A stretch of DNA of 64,000 bases. It comes from Chondrus crispus. Lineage: Eukaryota; Rhodophyta; Florideophyceae; Gigartinales; Gigartinaceae. Position numbers and translations under genes: made by a program. Under the pieces are notes generated by a model. It saw nothing but the letters and a program-made list of their open reading frames with translations, had not been told where the DNA came from and searched no databases. The stretch lies in the NCBI RefSeq assembly GCF_000350225.1, contig NW_005179249.1:62001-126000 (forward strand), written 5' to 3'. Position 1 is the first letter of the stretch. Each line of letters opens with the position of its first letter. Positions 55,994-64,000 of the stretch are shown one piece after another.

Positions 55994-56302
55994 CTAATGA
56001 TGAGAAGGACGATAATGATGATCGCAGCACCACCATCCCTTGTAATATTTATGGCCTCTATAGTACCGGCAACGAGAGACACGGTAATATCTGTAGTAGG
56101 GATATTTGTAGCATAGATGTTTAGCAGTTCTCTTGAATGGGCCGCAATGGCACCAGCTATTAGTTCGTTCCGCAACTTCCATATCTTCCGCGGCATCTTG
56201 CTGAATGGAGATGTCGTTCTCGATACGCTTGTCATTCACAGCAAAGGCGACTGTGACCAGGGCCAGGAGGGCCAAGAGAAAACATGTGCGGCGATGAAAC
56301 AT
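55994..56302 (-). CDS. Small secreted Tyr/Cys/His-rich peptide precursor
   Basis: A complete 102-codon ORF. Residues 1-21 form a classic signal peptide (basic start, hydrophobic FLLALLALVTVAFA, cleavage after AFA). Residues 22-49 are acidic and could be a propeptide. Residues 50-102 are basic and contain six Cys (51, 53, 64, 78, 92, 93), eleven Tyr in YY and YxY patterns, several His and a WWCC motif. A TATA box lies about 115 bp upstream. I do not recognise the family. Six cysteines would allow three disulfide bonds; the Tyr-rich body would suit oxidative cross-linking in a cell wall, and a cationic antimicrobial role is also possible; both are inference. It has no nearby transposon features and is the best candidate for an intact host gene here. 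Confidence 0.7.
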   Translation of the reverse strand: MFHRRTCFLLALLALVTVAFAVNDKRIENDISIQQDAAEDMEVAERTNSWCHCGPFKRTAKHLCYKYPYYRYYRVSRCRYYRGHKYYKGWWCCDHHYRPSHH

Positions 56303-56414
56303 GTTGGAGAGGTAGACCTGCTTTTTCGGATGATTTGACGGTTTTCGTTTTGGATTGGAGAAAGGCTTGTGGTGCGAGGGATGTTGAAGGACAAAGTAAC
56401 TGGTTCGGGCATGT

Positions 56415-56423
56415 CTTATATAG
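56415..56423 (-). promoter_or_regulatory. TATA box of the secreted peptide gene
   Basis: On the minus strand it reads CTATATAAG, about 115 bp before the start codon at 56302, a plausible distance for a TATA-driven transcript with a short leader. Confidence 0.55.
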
Positions 56424-57987
56424 ACGCAGAGCTGTCCATGATGTTCAGGGATGAGATGATTCCAGCTCGTTGTGGTGGGTATTGTTGACTTCAGAGATGA
56501 CCAATCATTGTATTTCTGAAATCGGTTGTCAGGACCTCTTCCGAAATGACACCGGATATTGTGCAGATGCTACCCAAATTCAAAGAAAATAAAAGTGTGT
56601 CAGTTGAGGCCTCTGTAAAAGCCAGGAGCAGGCGAGGACCATGATCCCAATAGAAATTGCTTCCTCACATATGGTGCAAGCATGTCTCGATGGTCGATAT
56701 ACAAACGGGTATCGAGACGACCCTTGCCCTTCTCCACAGACAAGGACAGATCCCAAAGCACGACAAAGGACCGAAGTACTGTCAGTCCTCGGATAAAAGG
56801 AAAGTATGGCTTTAGACACAAATGATAATGGCAAACGATGCAACTGTAGAAGAAAAAAGGAAAGCATTGATTACGATACGATTAGGTCCGAACCGAACGA
56901 TTTGTCCGTCAGGCTCTTGTCGTGAAACATTGGTTACTTTTTTATGGAGAAATTGCTCCTTGAACTATAAGACTACGTCTGCTGAAACAGTCAGAAAGCA
57001 TACGAAATCAATATCTAATTCATGAAACAAACGGAATTGGGAATAGGGTTCAGATGATGCGACCAAGTTGTAATTTGGAGGAAGTAGATTCATTTTATCA
57101 GCCAAAAACGGAGGCCACTTTCCGAAAGTATAATATTAATCTACTTATACCAGCCAGCAAGACATGCGGAAATGAAGCAACATCGCGTGCTTATCTTGGG
57201 ACGCACATGTCGTTTCCTCGTTAAGTTGCGACGCGAAGAAGAACGTACTCGACCCTTGTGGATATAGTGAATACAACAATGCATCTCATCGTTTGAGAAC
57301 CGACGGAACTTCCCCAGCACATAACGGGCGCTCGCCCTCTCGTCTATTACCTACTCAAGCAAGGCCGAAGATGGTGATATTTAGGTGTTGGGGATAGCTA
57401 ATTGCCCTCTCAAAACCTCGATGCCAGCCCCGAATCGTACCATGGCGCACGGCTGCACGGCTATCTCGAACAATGTAATGATGAGCGCCAATGAACGGCA
57501 TCAACACAACTGCTCTCGATTAACTAGATGCAATAATCTGTAATGCACAGACAAAGCGAAAGATATAAAGAGAGAAATGACACTAGCCAGAAACCTCTTG
57601 CTTCGCACACTGACCCCATTCACCGATTCTCCATTTGAGGTACCCCTGCCCAACCGCCAGGTTACGTGTGAGCGAGCAGAATCGCGCTCCCACCAGACGT
57701 TCAAATGTTGAGAGATGAAAATCTCCCGAATACGAGCAACGAGGAACCATTGAGCAGCAAGAGAATATGCTGGAGAAATCTAAAACTAGTGGTATCAACG
57801 ACGTTTTCTCGCTCAACATTGGTGTCATTGTCCTGTGCCGAAAAGAACATAGCCTCCCTTGCCAAAGCAAGGCACCACGGCGCTTTCAATGGGCTTTCAA
57901 TTCAAACCCCCTTGCCGCATACAAAAAGGCCGTGTCCTTAGTAAGGCAAACTTTCTCGGGTGTGTGTGAGGTGAGGGCGAGTGTAGG
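56424..57987. other. No recognised gene
   Basis: Short ORFs on both strands, none with a domain I can name. Composition is unremarkable. Confidence 0.4.
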
Positions 57988-58073
57988 AGAGACTCAAGAC
58001 CTTGGTCGTGTTTACTGAGGGGAGGAGCGACGACGGTGTTAAGTACCGTGGGTGAGCTATGTACACGTGTAAG
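57988..58073. repeat. Direct repeat, copy 1
   Basis: About 86 bp beginning AGAGACTCAAGACCTTG and ending GTGTAAGAT; it recurs in the same orientation at 59629-59716 with about 80-85 per cent identity by eye. The spacing of about 1.6 kb could mark the ends of a short element. Confidence 0.6.
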
Positions 58074-59628
58074 ATACGACAGCGAGAGAGGGAATAACCT
58101 GATGACCAAAGTACATTCCTGGAAGGGGTGAAGGTCAGCAAAGGGCACGGATCACAGCGGAGTGCTCGTCCTGCCTGCGAACACGAAGATATCCTAACAT
58201 TTTTTGAAGACTCTTTTTCTGCGGATTATGAGATGCAAACACGATCGAAACGATGCAAGGGTGCGTTTCCTTCTTTCAGTGGACGTTAGAGATGAAAATC
58301 AGTGTTGAAGGCAGCTCAACTGCCCGTCATCGTACATGCGCCATGTCGAAAAAAAAAGTTCCTTCTCACCCGACAGCACGACATGACAGCACGGCATGAT
58401 CTCCGGTGAGTGGAATTTGCAGTATAAACAGTGGTTGCGGAAAATAGCTTGTTGTTGGGAACCGCCTGATGGACTGCCAGGCATGGCGGAGGGTGGTTTG
58501 CGGGTTAGGTAACAAGAAGGGATTGGTGAGAAAGTGACGCAGTTTGCGAAGCAGGGCACTCCCAGGTAGGAAGTACTATGGTGCAGCAAGGTAGCAAGAG
58601 GGGAACGTGAAGAGAGGAGGATGTTTATTTTTTCTAACATTCTGGGGGAAGTGGAGACTCTTGAAGAAACAGGTGGCAATGAGCAAGGGCAGACGGTGTG
58701 CGACAGACACAAGAAGCTAGGGTTGATTTCAGCGGAGATGAGAAGGGAGAGAAAGCCTTCTTATCAGGGATCTACTACCTCTGGTAACAGTGCCTTGATG
58801 CTTTGAAAACGGGCACTGCGGGGTGTTGAGCGTGCGTAGAGGCTTGCCACATTGTGGACATGAAAGGGGGTATCCGACGGCATACTGTTGTATTCGGGTA
58901 AACATAAGCGGCATTCCCTTTTTAGAGAGAAGCGAAAGAAATAACGGAGTTGGGCGACGAAGGTGAATGTCCCAGGCAGGGTCATTGATGAGATGTTGTA
59001 CACGTGAGTAGGACAAGACGAGATGTTTGGTCTCACGGACCCCGATGTGAGAGGAATATGATAGTTTCACAGCAAAGAAGAACAAACAAACTTTTTGAAG
59101 GAAATGTGGTGGTGGTTCAGGAAAACGATTAATAGCAAGACACAATTACTCACGAGTTCTCCATACTCACTCTTCCACTGTACACAAAAACGACGAGTCC
59201 AAGTTCAGCACGTACAGTAGTTGAGGTGAGAGGAAGGAAATCTAGGCGCAGCACCTTACTTTTGACTCGAGCAAAGTTCACTCATACAGTCGCAAAAAAA
59301 CCTCAACTCGATGTAAACGTTACCACGACCCATCTCGAAAGGCCCATTTATGTGACCAGGATGAACCTGTCTGGCCCAACCTTGCCATACAGCAACGAGG
59401 AGGGTGCGCTCATCCAATTCCTATCGACTTCACACACCGACTTTCCCCCAAGGGCTCCATGATCGACTAATCCTCCGTGCGTGCTCCATGAGAGGGCTAA
59501 CGGTTGCGAAGTAAGGAATGGCATGCAGCGCCATCGTGGCATCCTGACCCAGAAAACACACAGCAATGTCTCCAGCAGCGCCACATCATCTCCTGGATAC
59601 GTGTAGAAACCAGCAAAGATATCTGTGG
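58074..59628. other. Interval between the direct repeats, no recognised gene
   Basis: Minus-strand ORFs at 58299-58712 and 58729-59145 have Cys pairs (CPQCGKPL, CLYCKFHS) but no clear family. They could be parts of a decayed element gene; evidence is weak. Confidence 0.3.
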
Positions 59629-59716
59629 TAGAGACTCAAGACCTTGCTCGTATCTACAGAGGGGAGGAGCGACGACGCTGCTAAGTACAGTATGGGAGCT
59701 GTGTACATGTGTAACA
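59629..59716. repeat. Direct repeat, copy 2
   Basis: Partner of 57988-58073, containing the shared core GGGGAGGAGCGACGACG. Confidence 0.6.
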
Positions 59717-60304
59717 TCTGATGGGGGGAGTAGAGTCTAGCTAGTGTTGATACAATCGTGTCATTCGTCAACATTAGATGCACTCTACTCGGTTTCCATT
59801 TCAAGGCCTCCTTGTCCCACAAGACTTCGCTAAGAGGACTGGTTTACTCGTACTGTAAGTGCGCTTTACGTGTGCAGGTGACCAATATTGTTTGCCCTAC
59901 CGACACTGTTCGACTCGACACTGTCTGTTGCTAGCTATACCAGTAACTGCTCAAACTAAGATAAGATACATATCGTAGAAGGTTGTCCGAAATCACGAAT
60001 GGGGAAAGAGGGGACACGAAACATCGAAGTAACTACACTTCACGCTTTGGTGAGCATTCACCCTGCCATTATCTTTGCTACGCGCATTTGCGCACTGTCC
60101 CCGCGCTCGTGCGCACTGTCCTCGAGCTCGTGCGCATCTCTACCGTCACTGTGAAATATGTGAAACCTTGTGTAAGTACTTTAGTGCAATACTGTAAGGA
60201 CGATGCGCTTGCCCGGTTTACTCCCTTTATAAGAAAGGCCTCCTCCCGAGTAGCGGGAGCGAGAAGAGGGAGACAAGGAAAAGACTAGTGTTCTATGTCC
60301 CGCT

Positions 60305-60333
60305 GGTGGGAGGCTCGACTGCTCGAGCCCCCA
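60305..60333. other. Hairpin next to the Mutator-like element
   Basis: GGTGGGAGGCTCGA, a short loop, then TCGAGCCCCCACC form a strong stem with one bulge. It lies about 20-50 bp outside the first terminal motif of the transposon. Function unknown. Confidence 0.4.
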
Positions 60334-60355
60334 CCGTTGCGAGACACCGACTCGG

Positions 60356-63300
60356 CAGTAGGGACGCTGAACATTAAAATTATGGGTAATATCACGATCC
60401 GTGGGGGAATTGGTGCCATTTGGCTCTATCAGTCAGCGAAGTTTTGAAAAATAGCAGTTCAGTAGGCGAAATTTTGCAAAGTAACAGTTCAGTAGGGGAA
60501 ACGACGATTTTGCTCGCCTTGATACAAGCAGTAGGATAACCGACTAATGTGAGCAAAAACAGTAGGGGAATTGACCCACCATGACAAATTTAGTAAGTGA
60601 AATCTTCGTCGGCAAAAGCACTACTTCAATCATCTTTGAAAAGCTGACGCAGTTCGCATTTTCGAGCCTTATGTCCTTTCATATGGCACAACGAGCTGAT
60701 GTACGAGCGTTTTTGAGAGCCAGGGCCTGCTTTGTACCAAGAACGCATCCTTTTGCCCGCATTTCAGACTGGTTTCCCCCGGGATGGAGCAAGAGCAACC
60801 GGTATATTGATTGCAGAACCGGATAAAACCTTCTCCTGAGCTTCTATTACCACTGCATCAACGTTGGCTTGCAATGGCATCCGAAATAGCACATCTTCGC
60901 ACTGTTCCATCCAGGTAGCTGTCAGGTTTTTAGGTCCAATAAACTTGAACATATTCATCGTCCCATACTTTTCACAGAGAACGGCTGATCCGTGCCAGCA
61001 AGGAAACCCGAAGTTGTCTAGGGAATAAGCACAGCATTTGGGAGGTTTCTGCTTTTCTTTGGTAAGAACCACTCTCCTTGTTTGGGTGCCATCCATTTGA
61101 CTAACTACAGTCGCTTCCATATGATTTGTTCCATCTAAAAACCGGACGTGTCTTTGGTACGGCCTTCCTCGACGGATTATTGTGGCAAAATGCCTTTCTA
61201 TTTGCGACGGAACAGGTGTCGTACAATTAACGGCTAAATTTTGTCGTTTGAGGAATGACTTGCGCTGCGATTCGAGAACAGTTTTTAGCATCGACTGTGG
61301 TTCGACGCTGCGAATTTGATTCTTGAGTGACGCGTTCATTTGGCTTTCAGCACTTGTGATGAGGTGAACAGGACCTGTAGTCCAGCATATGCCCGGTAGA
61401 GATGATCATCCGCAAATCGAGATAGGTATTTTGCCGTCTTCACTCTATATGTCCGTTTCACGGAATCAACAGCAATGCGGGATGGTGCGTGAACTGCGCG
61501 TTCGTATTGCGCAATACCTGCTGCTTTCCCCTTTCCCAATGCCTTTAACATATTTTTCTTGACATGTAAAGGGTCTAGGAATAGCTTCGCATTGTCTATC
61601 ACTTTCTTAAAAAAACAGTCTATGGATTGTTCTTGATCCACAACAGTGACGCGGCCCTGAACATCGAACACGGACACTCTCTTTAGATTAGTGAAAACCA
61701 TGGTCCACGATTCTTCGCATTCGGTTCCAACCGTGTGTGCAAACAATAATGGAACTAAATTGTGGTTGGGATCATATCCTACCACTTCATAGCTTGTTCC
61801 GTAAGACTGCGGTCCGCATCCCTGGCAGTGAGAAGCAGCAGCTGCTGTAGTCGCTCTCCCGCAGTTGCAGAAATAGGACGCAATACTGGGGACAAAAACG
61901 GAGCCTGAATAATACTGACGGCCTTGCAAAATGTCTGAGCAATCAACAACGCTTGGGTCAAATTTTGCATCATCAGGAACCTGCCCGTTTCTCTGCAGTT
62001 GGCGGAATATGAATCTTGCGGCCTTGAAACGAATCTATTTCATCCCGTCCGCTGAACATGTACCCATTTCCACATGATGTCCCAATTCTCGTAGCAAGAT
62101 GGCATAGCCTTGCATAGTTGCCATCTCCTCAAGGCGACGGGCGGCCATCATGCGCGATAATTCGCTCTTAACAGCACGAAAGTGACGGAGAGCTGGCTGG
62201 CGGATGTGGATTTGTTTGGCTGTGACAATAGATACGATAAAATTTGCCGTGAAGAATGGGTTTTGTTGTAGTTCTGGAAGAACTAATCGAGCCACTTTTT
62301 TGCCGTATAGGCAGGTGTGCAGTTTCCCCTACTATTTTTGTCAATTATCAATTCTTGCCCTAGGCATTTCTGCAGATGGGCTTTATATCGATGCAACCTC
62401 CATCTTCCTGTTCCGGATTCTCGGAGAAACCGTATTGTCGCCTTGCATGGAATTTCTCGACACGTTAATGACACTTTTGTAGCTGTCTGGTGAATATTTA
62501 CACCTCTCTGTACACCAAAAAACGCCGTATGTGCCCGACAATACCGCTCACATTTCCATCTGGCATCCATTTCGAGTCCCTCTACAGGTTTTAATTCAAC
62601 TGCCCGTCGGAGGCGCCAACTCTGAGAAGCTTTTCTCTCTCCCTCAAGTGCTTGAAGTGCCTCATCCAGAACTATGGATTTGTAGGCACGCTTACTCGCG
62701 CGAATTCGCTCCAACTTTTCGGTTTCTCTTGGCGCTTGTTGAAGGGGAGGGGTACTGTGTGATGTAGAAAAAACGTTTGGAGTTGCCGTATTGGATTCTG
62801 AGAATGTTTCCGACACAAAAACAACACTATCATCAGAACTACTGTTCCCAAAATTCTGAGACGATTCGTGATCGCCTGACTGCCTCCAATCCGCTTCGTC
62901 CCTGGGAAAGAAGCTATCGAAAATATCATCAACATCATCGCGGAATCGTTCAGGAGAAGAATAATGAGATTCATTGACATGAAGATCTTCATCAATAAAA
63001 CCTTTGAACCAAACAGTATCTGGAATCAAACATTTCCAGCAATTTAGACGACTCTTAGCATACTCTTTGGCTATCTCATAGCACTTAGAAATGTTTTGGG
63101 TGCAACGGGTCGCGCTTTCGACATTGACTGCCCCTCCTTTGTCTGGATGAACCTGCAGGCATAATCGTAGATAGACTTCTCGAATGTTTGAGAGAGCGAT
63201 ACTTTTCTCTCTGCTGTCTGGGAAAAACACTCTCAAGACAGAAGTATTTTCGGGGATCGCATCGATTCTCTGAAGCTGTTCATTGTCACCTATACCCATT

Positions 63301-63622
63301 CTCAACGGACTTGAAGATCGGTAGGGTACCCTTTTTGGTTTAGGGTTTGGCGGTTTGGGGGGATGCCAAGACTGGTAGGATAATAAGAGGGTGGTGACGA
63401 GATGAGTAGGGGAAACGCATATATGTGACAGATATGGTAGGATTTTTAGGGGAAAACCTACTGATCCTGTCATTTTTTTGTTTCGCTTACTGAGTTGTAA
63501 CTTTTCACGAAAATCACCTACCAAAGGTGTCAAAAAAGATTCTTCTCCTACTGAATGATTACTTTTTACCCATTTCTCCTACTGATCTTGAAATCTTCCC
63601 TAAAATTATACTTTTCCTACCT
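60356..63622 (-). mobile_element. Mutator-like (MULE) DNA transposon
   Basis: The transposase (60764-63299) is flanked by clusters of a short motif CAGTAGG(G/A)GAA. On the left the motif runs forward (near 60356, 60460, 60490, 60529, 60560); on the right the clear copies are inverted (between about 63455 and 63590), giving inverted subterminal arrays. Outer ends are approximate; a weak terminal inverted repeat may start at 60356 and 63622. I could not confirm an 8-9 bp target duplication. Confidence 0.65.
60764..63299 (-). pseudogene. MULE transposase with N-terminal DnaJ-type J domain
   Basis: The start is taken as the ATG at 63299. Residues about 20-75 look like a J domain: helix SNIREVYLRLCLQV, the diagnostic HPD (residues 51-53) in HPDKGG, then a helix NISKCYEIAKEYA. 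An acidic Ser-rich linker follows, then a MULE-type zinc finger (CREIPCKATIRF, GRWRLHRYKAHLQKC). After a one-base shift in the A-run near 62292 comes an alpha-helical region, TAG at 62035-62037 in phase (CAG-like), and the MULE catalytic region (YEVVGYDPNHNLVPLLFAHT, ESWTMVF, VVDQEQSIDCFF, FLDPLHVKKNM). A further shift near 61370 leads to a SWIM finger (CAYSLDNFGFPCWHG). Two shifts and one stop make it inactive. Confidence 0.75.
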
Positions 63623-64000
63623 TTATTGTGTATTCTGTGAAAATACCACAGTCACACTCGCTCAAGACGCCACCTTCAGCGTCTCGCCCCAAAGGCGCAC
63701 AACGTTTAGTGACAGATCGCACATCTGTCATCTCCTTACAGCACATGTAGTGCAGAATAAATAGGACCAGAGACTCTTTGGTCTCTCGCTCTAACATACA
63801 TCATTGTGACTGCGTCAAGTGTAGACATGTAAGTTATTCTTTACGTGTTGGCTGCAAGAGCCTCACCGCGACGCCACAACCGGCTCTCAGCCAATTACAA
63901 CACTGCGGAGTTCCGGCTGAGAGGCTCTGCATGGCATCGGACAACTACTAGGAGGCATTAAAATCACCACAAATTATCTACATCGTCGTACAAGAGTGGT
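63623..64000. other. Right edge, no recognised gene
   Basis: It contains TGTGAAAATACCACAG near 63640 and AATAAA at 63757, followed by CTCTTTGGTCTCTCGC. This could be the start of another LTR running out of the window, but without a second copy it cannot be shown. Confidence 0.25.

Overview
The window is a transposon graveyard from a eukaryotic nuclear genome. Nearly all recognisable coding sequence belongs to mobile elements, most of it broken. LTR retrotransposons are dense, TATA boxes precede an LTR transcript and one small host-like gene, and I see no operons or long bacterial genes. A relic of a mycosporine pathway gene (demethyl-4-deoxygadusol synthase-like) and the scarcity of obvious introns fit a red alga best. 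That assignment is an inference; other mycosporine-making eukaryotes are possible.

Positions 1-23476 hold a tandem array of very large Ty3/gypsy chromovirus elements, arranged internal A - LTR - internal B - LTR - LTR fragment. Element B spans about 8 to 22.7 kb. It has about 1.0 kb LTRs with an 11-bp terminal inverted repeat, a primer-binding site repeated three times in a 90-bp leader repeat, gag, protease, RT, RNase H, integrase and chromodomain. About 3.8 kb of non-coding DNA follows pol, then an antisense gene of about 600-640 codons just inside the 3' LTR. Element A enters from the left edge and carries the same layout, with an intact antisense gene at 5939-7870. This extra antisense gene is the most unusual system in the window.

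Positions 25087-32618 contain worn-out single genes: a Tnp2/Plavaka-like transposase, two unknown ORFs with a nuclear-signal-rich C-terminus, a sugar/aminoglycoside-type phosphotransferase relic, a very acidic protein, and the synthase fragment.

Positions 32619-48114 are nested Ty1/copia insertions on the minus strand. A truncated copia (no. 1) abuts the synthase relic. Copia no. 2 splits a plus-strand transposase-like gene (halves near 35.0 and 47.3 kb). Copia no. 3 (40095-47065, target duplication GTCTC) sits inside the 5' LTR of no. 2. Two of the three have primer sites complementary to the initiator tRNA-Met anticodon loop and the third has a degenerate version. A second, unrelated gypsy element (48155-54903, minus strand, target duplication AGTTG) follows, with a tRNA-like sequence in its 3' untranslated region.

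Positions 54904-64000 hold one plausible intact host gene (a 102-residue secreted Tyr/Cys-rich peptide, 55994-56302), stretches with no recognisable gene, and a Mutator-like transposon (about 60.36-63.62 kb) whose transposase begins with a DnaJ-type J domain. Most nonsense codons in the elements look like CAA, CAG or CGA turned into TAA, TAG or TGA, which suggests decay by cytosine deamination.
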